A DNA stretch of 64,000 nt from Chondrilla cf. caribensis (lineage: Eukaryota > Porifera > Demospongiae > Chondrillida > Chondrillidae), in contig OZ026562.1 of assembly GCA_964020155.1 (NCBI GenBank), positions 243,501-307,500 on the forward strand, given 5' to 3'. Numbering within the stretch: position 1 is the first letter of the stretch; the number at the start of each line of letters is the position of its first letter. This document shows positions 36,869 to 47,784 of the stretch, in pieces. The notes beneath the pieces are model-generated. The model was not told where the DNA came from. It worked only from the letters and a program-made list of their open reading frames with translations, and made no database searches. The position numbers and the translations under genes are program-made.

Positions 36869-37071
36869 TTTTGAATCACAGTGTGTTGCGCAATATTTAC
36901 TATCCAGGGTACAGAACACGTGTCGCCAAAGCTGTCCCGAACTGACAGAAGGTAACGAAGCAAATTGAAGACCTTGTCCCCTGTCACCGGCCTTCCATCA
37001 CCCGCGTGACTGTCGTCATATCAACTGTAAGCTAACATGATCTTTGAACCAGTATCAACGGTTGAAAGCAA
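36869..37071. promoter_or_regulatory. Bidirectional promoter region CTU1/ZIP-a
   Basis: Only 203 bp separate the two start codons, so transcription of both genes must start here or within the first exons. Related copies precede ZIP-b and ZIP-c. No specific factor site recognised. Confidence 0.7.
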
Positions 37072-38558
37072 ATGAACGACTCCGTGTCATCTTCTCCCTC
37101 ACTCGCTACTAACGTACGGCTAAGAATTGGTCTCTTGTTTATTCTGTTGGTATCCAGTGCTGTCAGTACTGCTCTCCCGGTACTGCTATCGCTGAAGTTT
37201 TCTAAAAGTGTCAAAAAGGACCCGTTATGGAGAAAACTATTACTGAGTTGCTTGAACTGTTTTGCTGGAGGAGTCTTCCTTGGTGTAACCTTTCTTCATT
37301 TGTTGCCCAATTTGTCGAGAGACTGGGACATTATTTTGAGCGATGTGTGGCCTAGTAAGTATCCGTTCAACGATTTCCTCGTGGTTTTGGGCTTCTTCCT
37401 TATTCTGGTCATCGAACAGATCGCGCACACGTGCCAAAACGGGAACAAGAAAGAGACAGTCGTTGAGACGTCAGAAAAGCCTCATTCCGAGCAACAAGTC
37501 GCCATTAAGAGATACAGGAGCCAGCCGAACATTCTAGCCAGCCTCCAAGGCTTGACTGCTGAGGAGCATGTTCTGTCACTGCAGTACCACAGTGACTGTA
37601 ATGTGTGCGAGAGAGAGCATAGGAAACATAAGGGGTCAACCTCCTCTTGTACCCAAGGACCCTTGGTGTATGCCAGGAGAGCTTGCGAGTTGCCCAACGA
37701 CCCCAGGCTACATGAACAGCCACCTTCTAATGTTAACCATCAACAGAACACAGAGGAAGTCAATGACAAGACAGCGTTGTTGAGCTCTGCTGACTATCAA
37801 GAGGACAGTCCCTTCACATCACCAGATCGAAAGAACAGTGAGAACAAGCCTGTGAGCACATCCAGCGGTAGTCAGAGCAGCTTAAGGGCATTATTCCTTG
37901 CTGTTGCACTGTCTGTACATTCCATATTCGAAGGACTTGCTTTTGGTCTGATTGGGAGTGACGCTGTGGTAAGTTTACATCACAGAAGGATACATCCTTG
38001 TTGAAATCATGCACTCCCTCTGGGGTAATTGATGGATATGTGTAGGAGCACACTGATATTTGACAGTAGCTAAAAACTTGTTCTGTATAAGCTGTAATAC
38101 ATAAATAGTGCTGGTGTGTGTGTGTGTGTGTTTGATTTTTTGTATATATATATTACATGATTAATACTTCACCTTTGCAGGCAGTCCAAGTATTTGTTGG
38201 CATTGTCATCCACAAGACTGTCATAGGACTCTCTCTTGGGATAGCATTCGTCACCTCACAGAGCAAGATCTGGCTCTCCCTTGTCTTGACCTTCATATTT
38301 GTAGTCAGCAGCCCAGTGGGGATAGCGGTAGGACTGGGCATACGCACACACGCCGGTGATAGCATAGGATCGATCATCACAAGTGCCATTCTGGAGGCTC
38401 TGGCTTGTGGAACCTTCGCTTACATCACTTTCCTGGAACTGATCGGACACGAATTTTCCAACGTCCAATCTGCCAGTGCTCGTCATCGGCTTGGGCTGGT
38501 CCTATGTGCTGTCCTTGGTTTCTGTTTACTGGCTGGACTGACCTTCCTCCCTGGCTGA
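37072..38558 (+). CDS. ZIP zinc transporter, copy a (SLC39A1/2/3-like)
   Basis: Imports zinc across the plasma membrane in the ZIP-I subfamily (family role). Exons 37072-37968 and 38181-38558; 424 residues, eight expected membrane segments. TM4 carries HSIFEGLAFGL (His283, Glu287) and TM5 HKTVIGLSLG (His310), the metal-site helices. The loop of about 125 residues between TM3 and TM4 is long and polar, with scattered His and Cys (HSDCNVCEREHRKH) in place of the simple (HX)n cluster. The start ATG follows an in-frame stop-rich leader. The intron contains a short (TG)n run before TTTGATTTTT. First of three paralogues; the a copy differs from b and c in TM5 (AVQVFVG for AAQLFVG). Confidence 0.93.
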
Positions 38559-38877
38559 TGTCTTAGATGATACATATACCATAATTATTGTATAAATTGT
38601 TATATAAAATGTGTATAGTATATTGACCGTCCTAAATGTATTTATCTTTTTATTGTGTACATTATGATATTGTTATTTATATCATTTGGTAATATCCAAG
38701 GTCAATCTTATATTTGTAAGAATATAATGTGATAATGATGACCATGTGTGCATGTGTTTGCAATAATTTTCAATTTTCAAATTGCAAGTTCAAATCATCT
38801 CGACAATCACTATAAAGTCTGTAACACATCCGGGAGGGTATATTATGTTACACCCCAGTTGTCTAGCTATCAACTAT

Positions 38878-38918
<41 letters not shown>

Positions 38919-39261
38919 ACCTATTTCTTATTAATAATATTATTATATTTATTGTTTCTTATGTATGATAACCCAATTGCCATTGTATCTTGTGTAGTGC
39001 TACATTGGACCTATCCGTGTCCTAGCACCTTATGGTGTGGTGCACTTTAATAATATTGATTGATTGATTGATTGATTGATATATATATACAGTACAATGA
39101 ATTATAATTAATACATTGGTATTTGCTTCTATATAAGGTGGTGGATTAATTACTTTGGTATATAAACTTGATATTCGTTAGTACTTGTATCTTATATCGG
39201 TGCAGGGGGAATAAATTCGACATTTTATAGCTGGTCACCATGAGGCCTATGTCTATATACG
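38559..39261. other. ZIP-a 3' flank with retrotransposon tail
   Basis: AT-rich 3' flank, interrupted by the (ATTG)n-ended element at 38918-39080. The stretch 39085-39190 recurs at 47120-47220 after ZIP-c, so it belongs to the duplicated module. Confidence 0.7.
38918..39080 (+). mobile_element. 5'-truncated non-LTR retrotransposon 3' end with (ATTG)n tail
   Basis: 163 bp ending GTGGTGCACTTTAATAATAT then (TGAT)n. A near-identical copy lies on the other strand at 43950-44112. Tandem-repeat tails of this kind are typical of CR1/L2-type non-LTR elements. Confidence 0.75.
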
Positions 39262-39640
39262 CAGTATGCGTACATGACAATCTCCTCCGACTCTCATACG
39301 TGTATTTGAACGGTTTTGAACGAGGTATGGAACCATCTGCATCAGATCCTGTTCAGGATTGAACATTGAACCATTCTCTCACATACATGTACGCACTAAC
39401 ACCACAGACAAGGTCTTCATGATGTAGGCCAGTCCTTCCCGCCGCTCGCCGCGATGGCGACGTACTCCCCTCTACGAAACAAACGGTTAGATGTGATGGT
39501 ATGATGAACCTCAGTCTCGAAAACATCGTAAAAATAAACTTTACATAAAGAGTCGCCGTTCTTGGGACGCTTTAATATAGCGTTCTTCTCACACATTCGG
39601 CAAGGGACGGCCGTTTTTGAATCACAGTGTGTTGCGCAAT
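39262..39640 (-). pseudogene. CTU1 remnant, copy b
   Basis: Two fused fragments: 39262-39370 matches the 5' part of CTU1 exon 4 with its acceptor, and 39411-39640 matches exon 1. Exons 2, 3 and most of 4 are gone. The start codon is ACG instead of ATG (39612-39614), and about 10 bp are deleted just before the GGKDST region, which shifts the frame. It occupies the head-to-head position upstream of ZIP-b. Confidence 0.9.
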
Positions 39641-39886
39641 ATTTCTAGGATAACACGTGTCGCCGAAGCTGTCCCGAGAACTGACCTTTCCAGGAGCGCT
39701 TCCTTATTTGGAAGAGGGAACAGGGGCTGGTCACGCGAGACGCTGTCCCGAGAACCGTGACAGAAGGCAACGAAGCAAATTTGAAGACCTTGTCCCCTGT
39801 CCCCGGCCTGCCATCGCGCTCGTGACTGCCGTCATATCAACCGAAAACTAGCGTAATTTTTGAACCAGCGTCAACGGTTGAAAGAA

Positions 39887-40951
39887 ATGAACGACCCCGT
39901 GTCTTCTTCTCCCTCGCTCACTACTAACGTACAACTGAGAATCGGTCTCTTGTTTGTTCTGTTGGTATCCAGTGCTGTCAGTACCGCTCTCCCGGTACTG
40001 CTATCGCTAAAGTTTTCTAAAAGTGTCAAAAAGGACAGTCCGCTATGGAGAAAACTATTACTGAGTTCCTTGAACTGTTTTGCTGGGGGTGTCTTCCTTG
40101 GGGTAACCTTTCTTCATTTGTTGCCCGATTTGTCGAGAAGCTGGGGCATTATTTTGAGCGATGTATGGCCTAGTGATTATCCGTTCAACAATTTCCTCGT
40201 GGTTTTGGGCTTCTTCCTCATTCTGGTCATTGAGCAGATCGCACACACGTGCCAATACAAGAAAGAGACAGTCGTTGAGACGTCAGAAAAGCCTCATTCC
40301 GAGCAACAAGTCGCCATCAAGAGATACAGGAGCCAGCCTAACATTCTAGCCAGCCTCCAAAACGTGACTGCTGAGGAGCATGTTCTGTCACTAAAGTACC
40401 ACAGTGACTGTAACGTGTGCGAGAGAGAGCATAAGAAACATTATAAGGGGTCATCCTCTTCTCCCATTAAAGGACACCTGGTGTACGCCAGGAGAGCTGG
40501 CGAGTTGCCCAACGACCCCAGGCTACATGAGCAGTCACCTTCTAATGGTAACCATCAACAGAACACAGAGGAGATCAATGGCACAACAGCGTTGGTGAGC
40601 TCTGCTGAGCATCAGTATGGCAGCCCCTTCACATCTCCCGATCATAAGAACAGTGAGAACAAACCTGTGAACACACCCAGCGGTAGTCAGAGCACTTTGA
40701 GGGCATTATTCCTTGCTGTTGCACTGTCTGTGCATTCCGTATTCGAAGGACTTGCTTTTGGTCTGATCAAGAATGACGCCGAAGTAAGTCCAGTGTGTTT
40801 ACATCACAAGGATACATCCTTGTTGAAATCATGCATTCCCAGTGGAGTAATTGATGGATATGTACAGGGGTGCACTGATAATTGACAGTAATTAAAACTT
40901 GTTCTGTTTAAGCTGTAATACGAACGTAGTTGTGGTGTGTGTGTGGTGTGC

Positions 40952-40992
<41 letters not shown>

Positions 40993-41412
40993 ATTTTTTG
41001 TGTATATTACATGATTAATACTTCACCTTTGCAGGCAGCCCAATTATTTGTTGGAATTGTCATCCACAAGACTGTCATAGGACTCTCTCTTGGGATAGCA
41101 TTCGTCACTTCACAGAGCAAGATCTGGCTCTCCTTAGTCTTGACCTTCATATTCGTAATGAGCAGCCCGGTGGGGATAGCGGTAGGACTGGGCATACGCA
41201 CACACCCTGGTGACAACACAGGGTCGCTCATCACAAGTGCCATTCTTGAGGCTCTGGCTTGTGGAACCTTCGCTTACATCACTTTCCTGGAACTGATCGG
41301 ACACGAATTTTCCAACATCCAATCTGCCATTGCTCGCCATCGGCTTGGGCTGGTCCTATGTTCTATTCTCGGTTTCTCTCTAATAGCTGGACTGACCTTT
41401 CTCCCTGGCTGA
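39887..41412 (+). CDS. ZIP zinc transporter, copy b
   Basis: Exons 39887-40783 and 41035-41412; 424 residues, open throughout, with HSVFEGLAFGL and HKTVIGLSLG intact. Compared with copy a it has a 1-residue insertion after KKD (KKDSPLW), loses GN in HTCQNGNKKE, and shares AAQLFVG, VMSSPVGIA and HPGD with copy c. The intact frame and splice sites and mostly conservative changes suggest it is functional. Same family role as copy a. Confidence 0.92.
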
Positions 41413-41635
41413 TGTTACCTTAAATCTTTATTATGATTATACATATACCATATTGTATAAATTGTTATATAATATGTGTATTGACCTACCTAAATGTTGT
41501 TATCTTTACATTATGATATTGTTATTTGTATAATTTGGTAATATCTAAGGTCAGTCTTATATTTGTAGGAATACAATTGTGATGATGATGACTATGTGTG
41601 CATGTGTTTCTCCTATTCTCCCCCATACATTGAGC

Positions 41636-42310
41636 GTGGTGCTATAACCAGAATTTGGCCCCATAGCACCACTCCAAATTGATGGGGCTACAAACATGCA
41701 TGGAGATGGGAGTTGTTTCATATGTTAGCTTACATCCCCAGCTAAGTATGGCTACATTATTAGCTTGACATGCCCCTCTCCTACAAGCAATGCAAGATGA
41801 TGCTTTTCTCCTATATTCTCCCATACATTAACAAATATTAAGCACCTCTGAATGTAGCAGAGGTTATGGGGCACATACTGAGATGGGAATTGTTTCATAA
41901 ATTTGGTTACATCCCAAGCTAGGTCTGGATAGATTATCAGGTTGGCACTCCCTCTTGTATACATCAGTATTTGCACTATGATGCATCACATGGACACCTG
42001 AGTGACCATGGTGACCAGCAGTGAAATTTGACATTTTATAGCTGGTCACCACAAGGCCTATAGCACACCCAGGAGGGTGTTCATGCACAGACATTTGTGT
42101 TGATAAGTTTGATATGGTCACTGGGCAGCTCCTGGTAACCAGCAACAAAATGTGACATTCCCTGGCCAGTCACCAAGAGGACTATAGCACCTCCATTGGA
42201 ATGTACATACAAAAGACGTATTTATGTATGTATGGGAATTTATAGGAGAAATAACACTAAGCACCTTCCTTCGTAGCTCATGGGAGAGGTGGTGTGTCAA
42301 CATAATATTT
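41636..42310. repeat. Composite repeat B-A-C, copy 1
   Basis: 675 bp almost identical to 47785-48455. In order it contains pieces related to satellite B (CCATAGCACCACTCC), A (TTAAGCACCTCTGAATGTAG) and C (GGCCTATAGCACACCCAGGA, GGTCACTGGGCAGC). It follows ZIP-b. Confidence 0.85.
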
Positions 42311-42319
42311 CAATCAGAT

Positions 42320-42546
42320 CCAATGCACATGCATATTGGTTGTTGTGTGACTACAGTACTCTACAAGTGTGATAGACTACGTATAGCTATGGTTTGTATA
42401 TAGGTACTCTTCACATACTATAGCTAGATACTGGTTTGTATTATTTCCTATTATTGTGGATTCCATATGTAGTAAGCCTTGATTAATTTCCCACATGTAA
42501 TAATAATTATCATCTCAATTATGAGCGCAATATTCATTTATATTAA
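42320..42546. other. Duplicated CTU1 3' flank, left part
   Basis: Matches 34690-34915 closely and stops at TTCATTTATATTAA, where the copy near the real CTU1 continues uninterrupted. Confidence 0.8.
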
Positions 42547-42978
42547 CAAGTAATTCGAGTTCAAAAACTCGTGGGGCTGCCGCCCCCCGCACTCGAATTA
42601 CTTGGTGGTCTTTCTTAGGTTCAGAAGAACCTTCGCTGAGGTTAATACGTTCGGCGAAGCTTTAGCGCCCGAATTCTAGCCCAAAATCTAATTGTCGGCG
42701 TTCGAAATCGGCCATCTTTATTTCGCGCAATATAAATTATAATATAAATTCATTGTTGCGGGTACGCGTAGGAACACATTATATTATTATTATTATTATT
42801 TGATATTAACGTGCTACATGCAAAATTGCACTAGGGTATCAGCCACCCTATGAAGCACGACACACATCGGAAAAGAAAAGCTATAAATTCAACTCAAAAT
42901 GAAAACAACTTTGATCAATAAGGTAGTGGTAAATCTTGAGATAGAGTTGCAATGGTTGAACGAATCATCGATGGATAC

Positions 42979-43935
42979 CTATATCTCATTTTCAACATCA
43001 AGTTTTAGCTCCATGGCATCAACAGAGCCCATATCGATACCGTCTACCATTAAAACACCACGACGAGTAATATACACATTACTATATCCGTCATTCTTTG
43101 CTTCTTTCATCCTCGCAACCAATGCTCTCATATTTCGCCTCTGGAGAGTTGTGTAGTCATTGTTGATAAAGATTCCAGACCCTTTTAATAGATGGCACTT
43201 GTTCATGATGTCTACCTTACACTGCACATCTCTCAACTTCACTAGTACAGGGCGGATATTGCTATCCCCCTTCTTCCCCAACCTGAACGCTTCTATGATG
43301 CTGACCTGCTCTGACTCCATTCCAAGTTTGTCACTAAGCATGCTTCTAAATTGTCTGACTGGGCCATGACTATCCTCCTCATCCAGACCGTAAATGACTA
43401 TATTTTTACTACGTAATTGGCGATCATGTATTTTGATTCTCTTCTCTTGTTCTCTCATGGTTGATGCAACTTGTTCCAGCTTGAGTCGCCCATGTGTGTT
43501 CTTCGAAGCACTCAAAGAGGATGATGCGTTACTCAAGCCTTTCACTTGCTCTGTCAGCCTGTCGACGCTTTCTTTTATTGTCTGAAATTCGCTCGTAATA
43601 CGCTGAATATCCGCCTTAATAGCACTCCTCCCTTGCGTAGTTGAATCTTCTTTAGAGAATCTTAAGAGGACACACAGAGGGCAGAGATAAGGAGCTTCAG
43701 ACTCGCTCATGACTTTAAACATCATCGTCGACAAGCCCACACACGACGGGTGGCACCAACGTTGACAAAAATTGCACGACACTACATCTCCGCCTCTTAT
43801 AGTTTCACAGAAACAACTGCCAGGGTCCTCCAAATCATCGTCTTGTGTTTTATCGTGTCTTCCCTTTTTGCCTTGTGCTTTACCGGTACTGCCTTTACTC
43901 CCTGTCCTTGGAGGAGCCATCTTTGTTCGCGCCAT
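42979..43935 (-). CDS. Non-LTR retrotransposon ORF1-type protein with PHD finger
   Basis: 318 residues from the ATG at 43935. A basic N-terminus (MARTKMAPPRTGSKGSTGK), a Cys4-His-Cys3 PHD finger at about 40-90 (CFCET, CNFCQRWCHPSC, YLCPLC), a coiled coil at about 110-175 (IQRITSEFQTIKESVDRLTE), and a C-terminal RNA-recognition-like part (KNIVIYGLDEE, RPVLVKLRD, GIFINNDYTTLQRRNMRAL). This order is typical of ORF1 proteins of L1/CR1-like elements, which bind their RNA; PHD fingers occur in some of them. No ORF2 (endonuclease/reverse transcriptase) follows: 42780-42978 is non-coding and ends in (ATT)n. The intact frame implies recent activity, or recent mobilisation by another element. Confidence 0.85.
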   Translation of the reverse strand: MARTKMAPPRTGSKGSTGKAQGKKGRHDKTQDDDLEDPGSCFCETIRGGDVVSCNFCQRWCHPSCVGLSTMMFKVMSESEAPYLCPLCVLLRFSKEDSTTQGRSAIKADIQRITSEFQTIKESVDRLTEQVKGLSNASSSLSASKNTHGRLKLEQVASTMREQEKRIKIHDRQLRSKNIVIYGLDEEDSHGPVRQFRSMLSDKLGMESEQVSIIEAFRLGKKGDSNIRPVLVKLRDVQCKVDIMNKCHLLKGSGIFINNDYTTLQRRNMRALVARMKEAKNDGYSNVYITRRGVLMVDGIDMGSVDAMELKLDVENEI

Positions 43936-43949
43936 CTTCCGTATATATA

Positions 43950-44112
43950 TCAATCAATCAATCAATCAATCAATATTATTAAAGTGCACCACACCATAAG
44001 GTGCTAGGACACGGATAGGTCCAATGTAGCACTCCACAAGATACAATGGCAATTGGGTTATCATACATAAGAAACAAAAAATATAATAATATTATTAATA
44101 AGAAATAGGTTA
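43950..44112 (-). mobile_element. Retrotransposon 3' end with (ATTG)n tail, directly upstream of the ORF1 gene
   Basis: Reverse-complement copy of 38918-39080. On the minus strand its (TTGA)n tail runs into the short leader of the ORF1 gene, a head-to-tail arrangement. Confidence 0.75.
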
Positions 44113-44407
44113 TGAACATTACATCTTGAAACGGGCATACCACATAGAGCTAATACATCGTCTAATACAGTTGTTTGAACAAGCAATAGCATATATATAT
44201 ATCGAGCGTTACATACCGGAAGTCGAAATGAAAACAATATAGGGGCTGCCTGTGGCAGCCCCTAAAAATTATTATTCGATTATTACTATAATTATAATCA
44301 AAATATGTACACAAATACACTATAAACTATCAATACAAGTTTTCTGGGGCTGCTGAGATTCATGAACAATTTCTGTCATCACGGAATCCTCATGCACGAG
44401 GTGAAAC

Positions 44408-45232
44408 TCACCACTCTGTAGGCTTTTGGTTGGTCTTGAAATTCTCCTTGTCAGAAGACAGTGTCTTGAGCTTGTCAATCTGCTGCTGAAGATTGGAAGC
44501 AGTTGCCTTGCCAATCCCCAGTCTGGGGAGTCCCCTGTTGAGTCCCTCCAGCAGGACACAAGCCTTGCACAGCTCCTGACTGGAGATGTACCCACATCTT
44601 GTACAGGTCCCCTGGATGGGCATCTTGACCTCACCTCGCACACTCATCATATCCGAAGAATGGATGATGTCAATGATGGCAGTTGGACGGATACACTCCA
44701 GGTCTTTCAGGAAAGCTCGGGCATATCCTCTGTATATAGAGGATCCTCTATGAACAACTGTCCTTTCTACCGAGGGACTCTTTTTTGATGTCTAGAAGAT
44801 AACCACGGAAAAGTGGAAGATAAGCCTTGCCCTGGCTGTTTGGGAAGAATTGAAGACTCACGGCCAAGCGGCGATTTTTATGCTGGGTGCTAAAATCGGT
44901 AGATAATCCCACTACCCTTAAGGGTATGGAATGTTACACAAATACCCCACCTCTCATTCAAGGTCCACAAATGCCCCACCTCTCATTCAAGGTCCACAAA
45001 TGCCCCACCTTTCATTCAAGGTTTTCATGATGTAGGCCAGTACCGTTGAGTCCTTCCCGCCGCTCGCCGCGATGGCGACGTACTCCCCTCTACGAAACAA
45101 ACTGTTGCATGTGATGGTATGATGAACCTCAGTCTCGAAAACATCGTAAAAACAAAGTTTACATAAAGAGTCGCCGTTCTTGGGACGCTTTAATATAGCG
45201 TTCTTCCCACACATTCGGCAAGGGACGGCCAT
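44408..45232 (-). pseudogene. CTU1 remnant, copy c
   Basis: Exon 1 (45009-45232) is fully open, with ATG, zinc cysteines, SGGKDST and its donor. The 3' part of exon 4 (44408-44735) keeps the C-terminal CTRCGY/CKAC block and the stop. Exons 2 and 3 and the front of exon 4 are replaced by about 200 bp of unrelated sequence. Three copies of the 28-bp donor repeat remain (about 44935-45012). It cannot encode the catalytic core. Confidence 0.9.
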
Positions 45233-45309
45233 TTTCGAATCACAGTGAGTTGCGCAATATTTCTAGGATAACACGTGTCACCGAAGCTGTCCCGAGAACT
45301 GATAGATGG

Positions 45310-45387
45310 TAGTCTCGCGTAGCCAGCCCCTTTCCGGAACGCTTCCTTATTTGGAAGCAGGAAAAAGGGGCTGGTCACGCGAGACTA
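45310..45387. mobile_element. 78-bp MITE
   Basis: Termini TAGTCTCGCGTAGCCAGCCC and, on the other strand, TAGTCTCGCGTGACCAGCCC; internal hairpin CTTCCTTATTTGGAAG. A partial copy is near 39690-39755 before ZIP-b, and the matching site before ZIP-a (about 36940) is empty. Confidence 0.82.
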
Positions 45388-45530
45388 GAAAGTAATCGAA
45401 GCAAGACCATATTATAGAAAGTAACGAAGCGTATTTGGTTAACGGTGTCGCCTTCCATCGCGCTCGTGACTGCCGTCATATCAACTGTAAGCTAGCATAA
45501 TTTTTGAACCAGCGTCAACGGTTGAAAGAA

Positions 45531-46921
45531 ATGAACAACCCCGCTACTAACGTACCTCTGAGAGTTGGTCTCTTGTTTGTTCTGTTGGTATCCAGTGCTG
45601 TCAGCACCGCTCTCCCGGTACTGCTATCGCTAAAGTTTTCTAAAAGTGTCAAAAAAGAACCGTTATGGAGAAAGCTATTACTGAGTTGCTTGAACTGTTT
45701 TGCTGGGGGCGTCTTCCTTGGTGTAACCTTTCTTCATTTGTTGCCCGATTTGTCGAGAAGCTGGGGCATTATTTTGAGCGATGTGTGGCCTAGTGATTAT
45801 CCGTTCAACGAGTTCCTCGTGGTTTTGGGCTTCTACCTTATCCTGGTCATCGAACAGATCGCGCACACGTGCCAAAACGGGAAAAAGATAGAGACAGTCG
45901 TTGAGACGTCAGAAAATCCTCATTCCGAGCAACAAGTCGCCATTAAGAGATACAGGAGCCAGCCTAACATTCTAGCCAGCCTCCAAGGCTTGAGTGCTGA
46001 GGAGCATGTTCTGTCACTAAAGTACCACAGTGACTGTAACATATGTGAGAGAGAACATCAGAAACATAAGGGGTCATCCTCCTCTCCCATCAAAGGACAC
46101 CTGGTGTATGCCAGGAGAGCTGGGGAATTGCCTAACGACCCCAGGCTATATGAACAGTCACCTTCTAATGGTAACCATCAACAGAACACAGAGGAGGTCA
46201 ATGACACAACAGTGTTGGTGAGCTCTGCTGAGCATCAGTATGGCAGCCCCTTCACATCTCCCGATCATAAGAACAGTGAGAACAAACCTGTGAACACACC
46301 CAGCGGTAGTCAGAGCAGCTTGAGGGCATTATTCCTTGCTGTTGCACTGTCTGTACATTCCGTATTCGAAGGACTTGCTTTTGGACTGATTGAGAGTGAT
46401 GCCGAAGTAAGCTGTAATACGAACATAGTTGTGGTGTGTGTATGTGTGTGTGTGTGTGTGTATGTGTGTGTGTGTGTGTGTGTGTGCATGTGTGTGTTTG
46501 ATTTTTTTGTATATATTACATGATTAATACTTCACCTTTGCAGGCAGCCCAATTATTTGTTGGAATTGTCATCCACAAGACTGTCATAGGACTCTCTCTT
46601 GGGATAGCATTCGTCACTTCACAGAGCAAGATCTGGCTCTCCTTAGTCTTGACCTTCATATTCGTAATGAGCAGCCCGGTGGGGATAGCAATAGGACTGG
46701 GCATACGCACACACCCCGGTGACAGCACAGGGTCGCTCATCACAAGTGCCATTCTTGAGGCTCTGGCTTGTGGAACCTTCGCTTACATCACTTTCCTGGA
46801 ACTGATCGGACCCGAATTTTCCAACGTTCAATCTGCCATTGCTCGCCATCGGCTTGGGCTGGTCCTATGTTCTATTCTCGGTTTCTCTCTAATAGCTGGA
46901 CTGACCTTTCTCCCTGGCTGA
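45531..46921 (+). CDS. ZIP zinc transporter, copy c
   Basis: Exons 45531-46406 and 46544-46921; 417 residues. The N-terminus is shorter than in a and b because the SVSSSPSL segment after MN is missing. Membrane motifs HSVFEGLAFGL and HKTVIGLSLG are intact. Exon 2 is nearly identical to copy b, with HEF changed to PEF in ELIGPEF. The intron is shortened and mostly (TG)n. Open frame and kept splice sites suggest function. Confidence 0.92.
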
Positions 46922-47784
46922 TGTTACCTTAAATCTTTATTAATATGATTATACATATACCATAATGTATAAATTGCTATATAATATGTGTATTGACCTA
47001 CCTAAATGTTGTTATCTTTACATTATGATATTGTTATTTGTATAATTTTGGTAATATCTAAGGTCAGTCTTATATTTGTAGGAATACAATTGTGATGATG
47101 ATGACCATGTGTGCATACGTTTGCAGTACAATGAATTCTAATTAATACATTGGTATTTGCTTCCATATAAGGTGGTGGATTAATTAATTTGACGTATAAA
47201 CTTGATATTCATTAGTAATAAGGGATTTTGACCAGAATCGGTAATATATTCATTTTTACCAATGTGTTAGAAGGCCGTTTCAGAGGATACCACTCATCAG
47301 TAGCACTGGGCAATGTTCTGAGTAGTCAATGTCTATATATTGTATTGGCTGGACTTTTACCCAGTCAGGTCGTTGTCTGTAGGGTTATAAGTATAGTACG
47401 AGGAGTGGATTATCATCTACCTACTTTAACACCCTACGTAAAACTTACCGCTTGGCTGTGAAATCTTTGATTCTTCCTAAACAGGGCAAGGTTTATCTTC
47501 CACATTTCCGTACTTATCTTCTAGGCATCAAAAAATAGTCCTCAGGACATCTCCTATACTCTCCCATACATTGAAAAGAAACAAGCACCTCCGAATGTAG
47601 CTGGGAATACAGGCCACATATGGAATTGGGGAGTGTTTCAGAAATTGGTTCCCATTCCAAGCTAGGTCTGGACCAGCTATCAGCTTGACATTGCTTCTCT
47701 GTCATGAGCTAGCTACATCAAAGGGTGCTTAGCATTTTCCTCCCTATTCTCTCCATACATACATATTCTTGAACATACATGAGT
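46922..47784. other. ZIP-c 3' flank with a gene-like fragment
   Basis: Copies the ZIP-a/b 3' flanks to about 47220. Then 47400-47535 carries a coding-like end (RLAVKSLILPKQGKVYLPHF, then a stop after LLGIKK) whose relative lies inverted at 44752-44875. The remainder has single A-type repeat pieces. No complete gene seen. Confidence 0.5.

Larger units (their letters stand above)
42547..44266 (-). mobile_element. 1.7-kb nested transposon insertion
   Basis: Absent from the paralogous site near 34910, so it inserted after the duplication. The left end has the inverted pair AAGTAATTCGAG / CTCGAATTACTT around a G/C-rich loop (42548-42603); the right end has the hairpin AGGGGCTGCC-TGT-GGCAGCCCCT (44243-44266). 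Between them lie an ORF1-type gene and the 3' tail of another retrotransposon. The part 42600-42790 is unassigned; on the minus strand it reads AAAGATGGCCGATTTCGAAC, possibly a gene or element 5' end. Confidence 0.72.

Noticed and set aside
44408..45232. Second functional CTU1 gene
   Set aside because: Exon 1 and the C-terminal block are open, but exons 2 and 3 with the NNCTFCG and GHNADDIAE motifs are missing.
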